Source: Burkholderiales bacterium
GTDB lineage: Bacteria > Pseudomonadota > Gammaproteobacteria > Burkholderiales > SG8-41
Length of the DNA stretch: 62,783 nt
Direction: 5' to 3'
NCBI GenBank assembly: GCA_030833315.1
Contig: JAURHM010000010.1
Coordinates: forward strand, 1-62,783
Both the position numbers and the translations under genes were made by a program. The notes under the pieces are model-generated. The model searched no databases and was not told where the DNA came from. It saw only the letters and a program-made list of their open reading frames with translations. Positions 34,715-43,375 of the stretch are shown here, piece by piece (the stretch's first letter is position 1; the number at the start of each line of letters is the position of its first letter).

Positions 34715-35707
34715 TCAGTACACCTGTAGCAGGATCTTACCGGTGTGCCCGCTTGATTCCATCAGTGCGTGGGCTTGCGCCGCCTCGGCCAGCGGCAGTG
34801 CCTTGTAAGTCACCACGCGGATACTGCCCTCAGCAATCTTCGGCCATACCTGCGCTTCCAGTTCACGCGCGATACGCGCCTTGTAGGCATCGGGACGGGT
34901 GCGCAGCGTCGAGCCGGTGTAGGTCAGCCGTTTCAGCATTACCGGCATCAGGTTGATTTCCACTTTGGAGCCGGCGGCAAATGCGAGCTGGATGATGCGC
35001 GCGTCGTGGCTGGCGGCCTTGAAGTTTTTCTCGATGTTGGCGCCGCCGACGATGTCGAGGATCACATTGGCGCCGCCTTCGCTGCGTACGGCTTCGACAA
35101 AATCTTCAGCCCGGTAATCGACGACACGATCCGCACCGAGGTCGCTGCAGATCCGGCAGCGATCGGCCGGGCTGTCGGTGGCGATGACTTTGGCGCCGAA
35201 GGCCTTGCCGAGCTGGATGCAGGTGGTGCCGATGCCGCCGGCGCCGCCATGGACCAGGAAGGTTTCGCCGGCCTTGAGTCCGGCGCCGATGAAGACATTG
35301 CTCCACACCGTGAAAAAGGTTTCGGGCAGTCCCGCGGCATCCAGCAGACTGATGCCCTTGGGCACCGACATGCAGTGTTCGGCATCCACGGCGACATATT
35401 CGGCGTAACCGCCGCCGTTGGTCAGTGCGACAACCAGATCACCTGCAGACCAGCGGGTGACCGAGGCACCCTTGGCGACGATTTCTCCCGAAACCTCCAG
35501 TCCGGGCAGATCGGAGGCTCCGGCAGGTGCAGGATAAAGCCCCTTGCGTTGCATGATGTCGGGGCCGTTGATGCCGGTGGCTTTGACCTTGATCAGCACT
35601 TCATGGGCTTTGATGTTCGGCAGGGGGCGTTCGACTGGTTTCAGTACTTCAGGGCCGCCGGGTGCGGAGATTTCGACAGCTTTCATGGTGGCAGGCAGTG
35701 CGCTCAT
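34715..35707 (-). CDS. NAD(P)H quinone oxidoreductase, MDR superfamily (QorA/PIG3-like)
   Basis: A 330-residue zinc-free medium-chain reductase. The N-terminus MKAVEISAPGGPEVLK (after a short lead), the segment VKATGINGPDIMQRKGLYP, and the Rossmann loop VHGGAGGIGTT (about 152-162) are typical of PIG3-type NAD(P)H quinone oxidoreductases. It lies 15 bp after the enoyl-CoA hydratase and is the last gene of the minus-strand directon 34715-41293. Confidence 0.9.
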   Translation of the reverse strand: MSALPATMKAVEISAPGGPEVLKPVERPLPNIKAHEVLIKVKATGINGPDIMQRKGLYPAPAGASDLPGLEVSGEIVAKGASVTRWSAGDLVVALTNGGGYAEYVAVDAEHCMSVPKGISLLDAAGLPETFFTVWSNVFIGAGLKAGETFLVHGGAGGIGTTCIQLGKAFGAKVIATDSPADRCRICSDLGADRVVDYRAEDFVEAVRSEGGANVILDIVGGANIEKNFKAASHDARIIQLAFAAGSKVEINLMPVMLKRLTYTGSTLRTRPDAYKARIARELEAQVWPKIAEGSIRVVTYKALPLAEAAQAHALMESSGHTGKILLQVY

Positions 35708-35722
35708 TGTTTTCCTGATTGG

Positions 35723-36448
35723 CTATTTACTGGTTTCACGATATCGGCGGATGCGTTCTTTCAGGCCCGGTGTGCTCACTGAGCGTGCCAGTTCCATCAT
35801 GTCTTCGGCACGGCTGTCGGTCACCGTCCGCCGACGCAGTGCAGTGGCGGCAGCTGGTACGAGGGCTTCTGCGGCGGTCTGTGCGCCGGCAATGACAGAC
35901 GGCCATTCGGCCTGCTGCGCAATCCCGGTGAGAAATCCGCAGCCCAGCGCTTCGTCACTGCCGAAGCTGCGCGAGGTCGACAGGATTTCACGTGCGCGAT
36001 CGGCGCCGATCCGGTAAGTCAGGCGACGGGTGCCGAGCACCACGCCGAAGCGCAGCCCGGGCATGCGGAACGTGGTGTCGGGTGCGGCGATGCGCTGGCT
36101 GCAGCTGGCGACCAGATCAGCGCCGGCGCCGAAGACGCGGCCATGGGCCAGCGAGAGGGTTTCAAACGGGGCGTGGTAAACCGCCTGCAACAGGGTTTCG
36201 ATGCGGATGAAGCGCAGCACCAGATCGCCTTCGCTTTGTGTTTGAACATCGGTGAAATCGAAGCCGGCGCAGAAATGCGGTCCTGCGCCTTCGATGATCA
36301 GCAGGCGGGTGCCGTCGGTGGCGGCGTATTCGACGGCATCGAGCAGCGCTTCGACCAGTGACGCGGACAGCGCATTGGCTTTTTGTGCGCGGTTCAGCGT
36401 CAGCCGGGTAACGTGGTTGTCGTGCTGGCGCAGCAGTTCGTCGCTCAT
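35723..36448 (-). CDS. Enoyl-CoA hydratase/isomerase-family protein
   Basis: A 241-residue crotonase-fold protein starting at ATG 36448, 4 bp after the thiol-dioxygenase-like stop; a longer in-frame start lies inside that gene and is rejected. The oxyanion-hole segment IEGAGPHFCAGFDFTD (about 51-66) and the second one, AHGRVFGAGADLVASC, are present. The usual catalytic Glu of hydratases is not evident at the second site (GAGADL), so it could be an isomerase or other crotonase. It may act on the CoA ester made by the neighbouring CoA-transferase. Confidence 0.86.
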   Translation of the reverse strand: MSDELLRQHDNHVTRLTLNRAQKANALSASLVEALLDAVEYAATDGTRLLIIEGAGPHFCAGFDFTDVQTQSEGDLVLRFIRIETLLQAVYHAPFETLSLAHGRVFGAGADLVASCSQRIAAPDTTFRMPGLRFGVVLGTRRLTYRIGADRAREILSTSRSFGSDEALGCGFLTGIAQQAEWPSVIAGAQTAAEALVPAAATALRRRTVTDSRAEDMMELARSVSTPGLKERIRRYRETSK

Positions 36449-36452
36449 GGCT

Positions 36453-37073
36453 TCATGCTGCCGGGGTGATACTCGCGCGGACTTCGGCAGAGCGGTCCCA
36501 GAAGTTCGGCATCTGCGGGCTCGAGTAGCCGGAGACAAAAGGTTTGTCGGCGCCGGTTGCGGGGTCGAAGACATGGCGTTTGACCGCGCCGATGTTCGCG
36601 CCGTAAACGTGGATGCTGATCGAGGGCTTGTCGCTCAGTGCATTGGAGACTTCATGAATGTCGCCGATGGTCGGGGACACGCGGTCGACCTGGCCCGGCA
36701 GCAGCTTTTCCGTGGGACCGGCATGCATCGGCTGGCCGGCGCTGGTGTGCGCGAAGCGCCGGGCGGTTTCCGCGCCGCGCATCATGCCGACCAGACCCCA
36801 GACCGTGTGGTCATGCACCGGCGTTTTCTGGCCTGGACCCCAGACGAAGCTGACGACTGAAAAACGTTCCAGCGGGTCGCAGTACAGCAGGTACTGCTGG
36901 TAATACTGGGGATGTGGCTGCGCGGCTTCATCGGGCAACCAGTCGTCGTGTGCGATCAGATCGCCGAGCAGTTTGCCGCCGGACTCGTGCATGATTTTTT
37001 CATCATGGCCGTTTTTTTCGATCAGGCGGGTGAATTCAGCGACGAAGTGGCGGAAACGCTGGGGGTTTTTCAT
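36453..37073 (-). CDS. Thiol dioxygenase (cysteine/3-mercaptopropionate dioxygenase type)
   Basis: A 206-residue cupin of the cysteine dioxygenase type I family. Iron ligands His87 and His89 (TPVHDHTVWG) and His140 (GDIH), with the Ser153-His155-Tyr157 group in SISIHVYG, are all present. The size and motifs fit bacterial enzymes that oxidise cysteine or 3-mercaptopropionate to sulfinates. It overlaps the CaiB-type CoA-transferase stop and is followed by an enoyl-CoA hydratase gene, which favours a mercapto-acid substrate over cysteine, by inference. Confidence 0.88.
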   Translation of the reverse strand: MKNPQRFRHFVAEFTRLIEKNGHDEKIMHESGGKLLGDLIAHDDWLPDEAAQPHPQYYQQYLLYCDPLERFSVVSFVWGPGQKTPVHDHTVWGLVGMMRGAETARRFAHTSAGQPMHAGPTEKLLPGQVDRVSPTIGDIHEVSNALSDKPSISIHVYGANIGAVKRHVFDPATGADKPFVSGYSSPQMPNFWDRSAEVRASITPAA

Positions 37074-38212
37074 GATCGGGCCTTCAGTTCGGAAAGTATT
37101 TCATCAGTATGCGCGCCCAGTCCCGGCGGTGCGCGGCGTACACCGAGACGCTTGCCGGAGACGCGCTGCGGCGATACCACGGTTTTGGTTGGAGTGCCGT
37201 TGGGCAGGGTGATGTCTTCCACCCATTCCATATGCTTGACCTGCGGGTCGGCCAGCACCTGCGAGTAATTGTAGAGCGGCGCGCAGGGAACGCCGCGCGC
37301 GTTCATGCGCGCCAGCAGATCGGTGGCGTCATATTTGATGAATTCGGCTTCGAGCAGTTCACGCAGCGCGTCCTGGTGCTGTGCGCGTAGTGTCGGCGTC
37401 GCAAAACGCGTATCGCGCGGCAGTGTGGTGTTGCCGATGGCCTCGCAGGCGGATTCCCATAGTTTGTTGGTGCCGGCGGCGAGCGCGAAGTAACCGTCGC
37501 GGCAGCAGAATGCGGCGTAGGGCGCGTTCATCGGATGCGCCGAGCCCAGACGCACCGGATCGCGGCCGGTACCGAACAGTTCGCTGGTCTGCAGATTGGC
37601 GATGCCGAGCATGCTGCCGAGCATCGATACGTCAAGATGATCGCCCTGTTTGGTGGCGCGTGCCTTGTGCAGGGCGGCGGTCACGCTGAAGGCGGCATAC
37701 AGTCCAGCGGAGAAATCGGCGATCGGGATGCCGCATTTCGCGGGGCGACCGTCCTTGTCGCCGGTGACGCTCATCACGCCGCTCATCGCCTGCACCGTCA
37801 TGTCGAAGCCGCCTTCGGTGGCGCGTGGCCCCGTCTGGCCGAAGGCCGAAACCGAGCAATACACCAGCGCCGGATGTTCTTTGGACAGCGAGGCGTAGTC
37901 GAGGCCGAATTTGGCCATCACGCCGGGGCGGAAATTTTCGAGCAGGATGTCGGCGGACAGCGCGAGCTTGCGTGCTGCTGCCTTGTCAGCATCCTGTTTC
38001 AGGTCGAGCACGACCGAGCGCTTGTTGCGGTTGACGGATGCGAAATACTGGCTGTAACCGTCGAGGATCGGCGGCCATTGCCGCATCAGGTCGCCTTCAG
38101 GCGACTCGATCTTGATGACATCGGCGCCCATGTCGGCGAGCAGGCAACCCGCAAACGGTCCGGCCAACACCTGGCAGAACTCGACAACGCGTACACCTTG
38201 TAACGGCAGCAT
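37070..38212 (-). CDS. CaiB/BaiF (class III) CoA-transferase
   Basis: A 380-residue class III CoA-transferase. It opens LPLQGVRVVEFCQVLAGPF, then has ADMGADVIKIESPEGD and the segment NRNKRSVVLDLK; later FRPGVMAKFGLDY and GQTGPRATEGGFDMTVQA match family blocks. These enzymes move CoA between carboxylic acids in the cytoplasm. The gene overlaps the thiol dioxygenase start by 4 bp (ATGA). It could convert a sulfinic or other acid to its CoA ester for the hydratase. Confidence 0.92.
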   Translation of the reverse strand: MLPLQGVRVVEFCQVLAGPFAGCLLADMGADVIKIESPEGDLMRQWPPILDGYSQYFASVNRNKRSVVLDLKQDADKAAARKLALSADILLENFRPGVMAKFGLDYASLSKEHPALVYCSVSAFGQTGPRATEGGFDMTVQAMSGVMSVTGDKDGRPAKCGIPIADFSAGLYAAFSVTAALHKARATKQGDHLDVSMLGSMLGIANLQTSELFGTGRDPVRLGSAHPMNAPYAAFCCRDGYFALAAGTNKLWESACEAIGNTTLPRDTRFATPTLRAQHQDALRELLEAEFIKYDATDLLARMNARGVPCAPLYNYSQVLADPQVKHMEWVEDITLPNGTPTKTVVSPQRVSGKRLGVRRAPPGLGAHTDEILSELKARS

Positions 38213-38292
38213 CAGGAGGGTAATCAGCAGTAAAAAGCAGAAGTAAAAGATGCGCTAAAAACGGCTGTTATCGTATCACGCGCTGCTTAGAC

Positions 38293-39015
38293 CTAGACCG
38301 TCGCGGCAAAGCTGCCGTCGCGGTCCAGATCATGCAATGCGGCGATTTCGCGCGGGGTCGGCGGGGGTGCCGGTTTAGCCAGTTTGTGCTCGAAGCGGAA
38401 TCCGGTTTGTGCGGTGATGTGGTCGATGTTGGCGGCCGGATGGTAGTGCTCCAGCCGGAAGCGGGAGCCTTCCTGCGTTTCACGCGTGAAGACGGCCAGT
38501 GGCGTGACCAGTGCGGTCATGTGGCCGGAGGCGGTGACGAAATCGAGTTTGTCGACCAGCGCCCGCGTGCTGTGGTCGGTGCGCCAGGTCACGACGCGTT
38601 TTGCGGTCGGCAACATCACGGCCGCACCACCGCCGCCAGGCAGCCGCACCCTCGGGTTTTCCCAGGAGCCGATGGCTGACACATTGGTGCGGCCTTCGGC
38701 ATCGATCTGGGCGCAGCCGAGATAGACCAGATCCAGTCCGCCGCGCGCACAAAGATCATAAAAATCCTGGTTGGCGAAAATCGCCGCGGAACCGTGAACG
38801 ATGGCCGGATCGCTGCTCGACAGCGGTACGGTGACCGGTTGCGGTTCGACGCCGCCGGCAACATTGATGTAAGTGAAATCGAAATCATAGGCGCGTTTCG
38901 CCAGCAGGCAGGCGATCATCGGCAGTGTCGAGTTGACGCCGCTGAAGGTGATTTCGCCGGCGCGGATCTGGCGGGCGAGGTTGATGACGACGAAGGAAAA
39001 CGGTGTCCAGTCCAT
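38293..39015 (-). CDS. CoA-transferase subunit B (glutaconate CoA-transferase/IpdB type)
   Basis: A 240-residue class I CoA-transferase beta subunit. ATG 39015 was chosen because the coding sequence beyond it, overlapping the DMT gene, has no family similarity. The visible blocks are FSGVNSTLPMIACLLAKRA, NVAGGVEPQP and GGGGAAVMLPTAKRVVTWRT. Glu57 in GGVEP is where the catalytic Glu is expected, though I could not prove the alignment. Its partner subunit A (40457-41293) is separated by two unrelated genes. Confidence 0.85.
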   Translation of the reverse strand: MDWTPFSFVVINLARQIRAGEITFSGVNSTLPMIACLLAKRAYDFDFTYINVAGGVEPQPVTVPLSSSDPAIVHGSAAIFANQDFYDLCARGGLDLVYLGCAQIDAEGRTNVSAIGSWENPRVRLPGGGGAAVMLPTAKRVVTWRTDHSTRALVDKLDFVTASGHMTALVTPLAVFTRETQEGSRFRLEHYHPAANIDHITAQTGFRFEHKLAKPAPPPTPREIAALHDLDRDGSFAATV

Positions 39016-39041
39016 GGGCTCAGTATAAGGGTCGTGAAGTT

Positions 39042-39914
39042 TCAGTTTGTGCGGTAAGTGGCCAGCCATGCTATGGCGGTGACGGTGATGACGGCGCCGG
39101 CGATGATGCGGCGGTTGAGTGTTTCGTGACGCAGGAAGATCGCACTGCCGAGCACGGTGACCAGCGGATAGGCGGCAATCACCGGCGCGACGGTAGACAC
39201 CGGTGCCCGTGCCAGGGCCGCATACATCAGGACCATGGCGCCGCCGTTGATCAATCCGGTCAGTGCAAACCAGAGCAGGCCGTTGCTGTTCAGCGTGCGC
39301 CGTCCGCCGCGGCGCATCTGCTCGGCGCCAACTACCGCAGCGGAAGACGCCAGATAGCCGATGACGCTGGCGGCGAAAGGATTGCCCCAAAGCAGCAGTC
39401 CGGCCTTGGCGCCGGCCTGGGCAATGCCGCGTACGATGGCGCCCGCTACCGGCCAGACCAGTTTGACGGCGGCGATGTGTTGCTTTGTTGCGCCGGGCCG
39501 CCACGACAGCAGGGCGACGCCGACGGCGACGGCCACCGCGGATATGGCAGCCTGCGGCGGGATCTGTTCGCCCAGCAGCAGTGCTGCGGCGAGCATTGCG
39601 AACAGCGGCGCGGTGCCGGAGATGGCGCTGGTGACGGTGGGTCCCAGTTCTTCGTTGGAGCGGAAGGTCAGCAACGTCACCAGTGCCGGATAAAACAGTC
39701 CGACGGTGGCGAAGATCAACGCCGCGGCAAGATTGAATGCCGACAGTTCAACGGTGAAAGGTGTTGCGATCACAAACAGCAGCGTCGCCGTCGGGATGCT
39801 GACGGCGGCGCCCGATCGCGCATCGAGGTGGCGTAGGCCGATGCGTGAAGTGATCATGCCGGCGCCGAAACAGAGTGCGCTGAGCAAGGCGAGTGGTAGA
39901 GCGAGGGAATTCAT
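39042..39914 (-). CDS. DMT-superfamily (EamA) transporter
   Basis: A 290-residue inner-membrane carrier with ten predicted helices and the two-fold EamA repeat, the second beginning near VWPVAGAIVRGIAQ. The typical end-of-repeat segment APVSTVAPVIAAYPLVTVL is present. It lies between the DNA glycosylase and CoA-transferase subunit B on the same strand. Probably an exporter of a small metabolite; its substrate is unknown. Confidence 0.88.
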   Translation of the reverse strand: MNSLALPLALLSALCFGAGMITSRIGLRHLDARSGAAVSIPTATLLFVIATPFTVELSAFNLAAALIFATVGLFYPALVTLLTFRSNEELGPTVTSAISGTAPLFAMLAAALLLGEQIPPQAAISAVAVAVGVALLSWRPGATKQHIAAVKLVWPVAGAIVRGIAQAGAKAGLLLWGNPFAASVIGYLASSAAVVGAEQMRRGGRRTLNSNGLLWFALTGLINGGAMVLMYAALARAPVSTVAPVIAAYPLVTVLGSAIFLRHETLNRRIIAGAVITVTAIAWLATYRTN

Positions 39915-39921
39915 AACTATA

Positions 39922-39933
39922 TGTTTTATTTAA
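39922..39933 (-). repeat. AT-rich dispersed motif, copy C
   Basis: TGTTTTATTTAA on the plus strand, upstream of the EamA start. One base shorter in the T-run than copies A and B. Confidence 0.3.
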
Positions 39934-40451
39934 TTATTTTTAATGACTCGCAGTATGCTGCGCCAGGCCTGCAGTTTATTCGCATATGACATCGCGGCAT
40001 GCGCCGGGCTGGTTGACGGCAGGCGCTGCAATTGCAGCGTACCGGATTCCAGTGCCAAAGCCACATGGCGTTGAAACAAACGTTCGGCCGTCGCGCCGTT
40101 GAAAATCACATGGCGGATATTGGCGTGCTGCGTGAGGAAGACCGCCAGATCGTTGGCGATGATCGAGCGTTCATCGATGGCGGCATCGAGGCTGCCCGGG
40201 CGCACGCAGGCGGCGAGTACATCCCATAGCGCGATGCCCGACTGTCGCAGTTTCAGCGTGCGCGTCGCATAGGGAAAATCCGCAGACGCGCCGATGAGGT
40301 CGCCCATGATGCGCCAGAAGGCGTTGCGCGGATGCGCGTAATACTGCCCGGCTCGCAGTGATTCAACGCCGGGCATGCTGCCGAGGATCAGGATCCGCGC
40401 CTTGCTGTCAGCAACCGGCGCAAAGCTGTGGATGACCGGAGCGCGGGACAA
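39930..40451 (-). CDS. Hypoxanthine-type DNA glycosylase (uracil-DNA glycosylase superfamily)
   Basis: A 173-residue member of the uracil-DNA glycosylase superfamily, closest by motif to the hypoxanthine-DNA glycosylase group. The block [10 protein letters not shown], then [10 protein letters not shown] (37-46), provides the active-site loop, and LPSTSPAHA near residue 145 is the DNA-intercalating loop. It would remove deaminated bases from DNA. Its place between two CoA-transferase subunit genes is unexpected. It starts 6 bp after the subunit A stop. Confidence 0.87.
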   Translation of the reverse strand: MSRAPVIHSFAPVADSKARILILGSMPGVESLRAGQYYAHPRNAFWRIMGDLIGASADFPYATRTLKLRQSGIALWDVLAACVRPGSLDAAIDERSIIANDLAVFLTQHANIRHVIFNGATAERLFQRHVALALESGTLQLQRLPSTSPAHAAMSYANKLQAWRSILRVIKNN

Positions 40452-40456
40452 AGGAT

Positions 40457-40975
40457 TCAGAGGCCGGCTTTTGCCGCAAGGCCAGCAACGTCGGGGGCTT
40501 CGGCGAGATGCTGTTCCAGAACGCCGGGTTCATCCGCCATATAACGTTCGACGGCGGGGTAGTCGATTTCATAATCGGGATGCATCGAGCCGGGCCAGCT
40601 GCCGCCGGGCACTACCGCAAATGCTTCCACCATGAAGCCCGGTACCAGTGTCAGTTCAGGCTGCTCGCGCAGTCGGTCCGTCGGCACCAGTTTCTCTGCA
40701 GTGACCAGCACGCGTTTTGCTGCGCGGGTCAGCGGGTGATCCCAGAACGGCGAGCCGTAGATGCGCGCATTGCCCAGTTCGTCGACTTCAGCGGCATGAA
40801 TCACGGCGATATCCGGCCGGATTGCGGGGATCACGTAGACATCGGTTCCCGAACCATAGGGGTCGCGCACGGTCTGCCACTGATTGACGCGCGCCAGTTC
40901 GCTGCCGTGTACGCCGGCCACCGGCTGGAAGGGAATTCCGAAGGAGGCTGCACGCAGCCCCGCGACCAGGGTCAT
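40457..40975 (-). CDS. CoA-transferase subunit A, C-terminal part (after in-frame TGA)
   Basis: 172 residues from ATG 40975, which follows the upstream TGA (40976-40978) directly and in the same frame. The sequence [20 protein letters not shown] and the segment [17 protein letters not shown] belong to the second half of glutaconate CoA-transferase-type alpha subunits. Alone it lacks the nucleotide-fold start, so it would work only with the N-terminal part. It could be made by reinitiation at the adjacent ATG; upstream the ribosome site is weak (GAAGAA). Confidence 0.8.
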   Translation of the reverse strand: MTLVAGLRAASFGIPFQPVAGVHGSELARVNQWQTVRDPYGSGTDVYVIPAIRPDIAVIHAAEVDELGNARIYGSPFWDHPLTRAAKRVLVTAEKLVPTDRLREQPELTLVPGFMVEAFAVVPGGSWPGSMHPDYEIDYPAVERYMADEPGVLEQHLAEAPDVAGLAAKAGL

Positions 40976-41293
40976 TCAGGCGTGTTCTTCGAGATGCGCT
41001 TCTTTGCGCTCGATGGCTTTGCGGTACCAGCGCGCCAACCCGAAATTGCCTTCCATGGCGACGATGCCCGCGCGGACTTTGGCCACAGCGCCGGCGCGGC
41101 ATAGCAGATCCAGATCGTAACCGGGCGACGGTTTGATGATTTCGAGTTTTTGCCGCTTCTGGCGAACCAGTTCGCGCACCAGCGCAAAGGGGCCTCGATG
41201 CAGAAACACGCCGCCCAGTCCGAGCGACGCGCCATCGGGAATGCGGGCAGCCAGTTCACCGAGACTGATCATTTTCGGGGAGGTTGCGGTCAT
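40976..41293 (-). CDS. CoA-transferase subunit A, N-terminal part (ends at in-frame TGA)
   Basis: 105 residues from ATG 41293, preceded by a GGAG site. The sequence ISLGELAARIPDGASLGLGG and MEGNFGLARWYRKAIERKE are typical of the first half of class I CoA-transferase alpha subunits. It ends HLEEHA then TGA, and the frame continues with family sequence straight after. One base change would restore a chain of 278 residues, the normal subunit length. It is either a recent nonsense mutation, a sequencing error or a split gene. It is divergent from the alpha/beta hydrolase gene. Confidence 0.8.
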   Translation of the reverse strand: MTATSPKMISLGELAARIPDGASLGLGGVFLHRGPFALVRELVRQKRQKLEIIKPSPGYDLDLLCRAGAVAKVRAGIVAMEGNFGLARWYRKAIERKEAHLEEHA

Positions 41294-41412
41294 CTTCGGC
41301 TCCGGAGGCGGTAATGTGCTGATTTTACATGGCGACCAGTATTCGGACTGCACTGCGCCGGTGCTGCCGGCGGTGCGATAATCGCCGATCGCTGAATATC
41401 ACGGAGCAGAAC

Positions 41413-42333
41413 ATGGCACAGATCGAACGCGCGGAATACTGGGCGCAAAAACAGGATGCAAAGCAAGGCAACGTCAAACTGTATGTCTACCGCAAACATG
41501 CGGCCGGTTTGCAGAAGGATGCGCCGGTGCTGTTCCTGGTTCATGGGTCTTCCGCTTCAGGACGATCGAGTTTTGATCTGGATGTGCCGGGACGTAATGA
41601 CTATTCGCTGATGAACCATTTTGCCGGTCTCGGTTACGACGTGTGGACCGTGGATCATGAGGGTTACGGCCGTTCCGACCGCACTGACAGTCATTCCGGC
41701 ATCGCCTCGGGCGCGCTGGATCTGGCGGCGGCGATGGAGATCGTAAAACGTGAAACCGGCCAAAGCAGTGTATTCATGTACGGCGGTTCTTCCGGTGCGC
41801 TGCGCGCCGCGCTGTATGCGCAGCAGAATCCCGGGTGCGTCAAACGCCTGATGGTTTCGGCGCTGGTGTATACCGGCGAGGGTTCGCCAACGCTGGCTAA
41901 ACGTCGTGAAAAGGTTGAGGAATACCGTGCTCATCCGCGGCGCAAGGTGGATCGCGCTTTTGTTCACAGCATGTTTACCCGCGACAAGCCCGGCACCTCG
42001 GAAATGATCGCAGCCGATGCGCTTGCGGATGCGGAACTGGCACTGGGAGATACCGTGCCCAACGGCACCTATCTCGACATGTGTGCCAACCTGCCGGTGA
42101 TTGATCCGCTGAAAATTGCCTGCCCGGTGTGCATCATCCGCGGTGAGTATGACGGCATTGCCGCCGAAACAGATCTGCTGGATTTTTTCGCCAAGCTGCC
42201 GAGCAAGGACAAGCAGTTCGTCTTTGTCTCGGATCTGGCGCATGCGGCGACGCTGAGCATCAACCGTCACAAATTCTGGCATGCGATGACGTCGTTCATG
42301 GCAATGCCGCAGAACCGGGCGCTGGCAACCTGA
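41413..42333 (+). CDS. Alpha/beta hydrolase
   Basis: A 306-residue alpha/beta-hydrolase fold protein. The oxyanion loop is in FLVHGSSASG, the nucleophile is Ser126 in YGGSSGAL, and a late His (LAHAATL) fits the triad. ATG 41413 has a GGAG site 8 bases upstream. No signal peptide. It lies 48 bp before a Bug receptor gene on the same strand, so the two may form one unit for import and ester or lactone hydrolysis. Confidence 0.88.
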   Translation: MAQIERAEYWAQKQDAKQGNVKLYVYRKHAAGLQKDAPVLFLVHGSSASGRSSFDLDVPGRNDYSLMNHFAGLGYDVWTVDHEGYGRSDRTDSHSGIASGALDLAAAMEIVKRETGQSSVFMYGGSSGALRAALYAQQNPGCVKRLMVSALVYTGEGSPTLAKRREKVEEYRAHPRRKVDRAFVHSMFTRDKPGTSEMIAADALADAELALGDTVPNGTYLDMCANLPVIDPLKIACPVCIIRGEYDGIAAETDLLDFFAKLPSKDKQFVFVSDLAHAATLSINRHKFWHAMTSFMAMPQNRALAT

Positions 42334-42381
42334 GGATGCACGGGCAATACTGATAAAAACAACGAGGAGGAGGGTTCTGTG

Positions 42382-43347
42382 ATGCGGATTTCATGGATGG
42401 CAGCGGTGCTGTGTGGATGGATGACCTGTGCGGGTGCCGTGCAGGCGCAGGATTATCCCAACCGTCCCGTGCGCATGCTGGTTGCCGTTCCGCCCGGCGG
42501 TCCGGCAGATACATTGGCTCGGCTTGTCGGGCCGCATCTGACGACTGCGCTGGGGCAGACGGTGGTCATCGACAACCGTCCCGGCGCCAATGGTGGCATT
42601 GCTTATGAAACCACCGCACGCGCGACCCCCGACGGTTACACCTTCGTACTGGTTGCCGCCGGTGTGGTGATCAATCCCAGCCTTTACCAGAATGTGCCCT
42701 ACCACCCGATCAGGGATTTTGCGCCGATTACCCTCGGCGTTACCGTGCCCAACATTCTGGTGGTTCATCCTTCCGTCGCGGCGAAATCGGTACAGGAACT
42801 GGTGACGGCGATCAAGGCAAAGCAGGGCGGCTTTTCCTTTGCTTCCGCCGGCAACGGCACTTCCGGTCATCTCGCGCTGGAGCAGTTCAGGTTGTCGACG
42901 GGCACCTCGTTTGTGCATGTGCCTTACAAAGGCGGAGGTCCGGCGCTGCAGGAAACGGTTGCTGGTCAGGTACAGGCCCTGTTCAGCATCGCATTGGCGG
43001 CAACGCCACAGGTCAAGGCCGGCAAGGTGCGTGCGCTGGCGATCACCAGCGCCAAACGTTCGCCGGTGGCGCCCGAGCTGCCGACCGTGGCGGAATCCGG
43101 TTATCCGGGATTCGAAGTCATCGGCTGGTTTGGCTGGCTGGCGCCGGCAAAAACCGGCAAGCCGATTGTTGATCGCCTGAACCGCGAACTGGTCAAGTCT
43201 TTGTCCAATACCGAAGTCAAGGAGCGCCTGCTGAGCCTGGCCACGGTGCCGGTGGGCGACAAGCCGGAGGAATTCGGCAGCTTCATCCGCAGCGAGTATG
43301 ACAAGTGGGGCAAGGTCATCAAGGCCGCCAACATCCAGATTCAGTAA
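42382..43347 (+). CDS. Bug/TctC-family receptor
   Basis: A 321-residue periplasmic receptor with a signal peptide ending near AVQAQ and the family pattern DYPNRPVRMLVAVPPGG, GQTVVIDNRPGANG and PDGYTF. A very strong purine-rich ribosome site (AGGAGGAGGG) lies just upstream; GTG 42379 next to ATG 42382 is an alternative start. It precedes the LVIVD-repeat gene by 28 bp. No transporter membrane genes are adjacent. Confidence 0.92.
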   Translation: MRISWMAAVLCGWMTCAGAVQAQDYPNRPVRMLVAVPPGGPADTLARLVGPHLTTALGQTVVIDNRPGANGGIAYETTARATPDGYTFVLVAAGVVINPSLYQNVPYHPIRDFAPITLGVTVPNILVVHPSVAAKSVQELVTAIKAKQGGFSFASAGNGTSGHLALEQFRLSTGTSFVHVPYKGGGPALQETVAGQVQALFSIALAATPQVKAGKVRALAITSAKRSPVAPELPTVAESGYPGFEVIGWFGWLAPAKTGKPIVDRLNRELVKSLSNTEVKERLLSLATVPVGDKPEEFGSFIRSEYDKWGKVIKAANIQIQ

Positions 43348-43375
43348 ATTCAGCAAAACAGGGAAAACGCCAATC

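Noticed and set aside
35723-36574. Longer form of the enoyl-CoA hydratase starting at 36574
   Set aside because: The extension lies inside the thiol dioxygenase gene; the family N-terminus begins after ATG 36448.
38293-39504. Longer form of CoA-transferase subunit B starting at 39504
   Set aside because: The extra 163 codons overlap the EamA carrier in another frame and are Arg/His-rich with no similarity to the family.
40976-40978. Selenocysteine at the in-frame TGA of CoA-transferase subunit A
   Set aside because: No convincing SECIS-like hairpin directly after the TGA was seen, and this subunit type is not known to use selenocysteine. A mutation or sequencing error is simpler.
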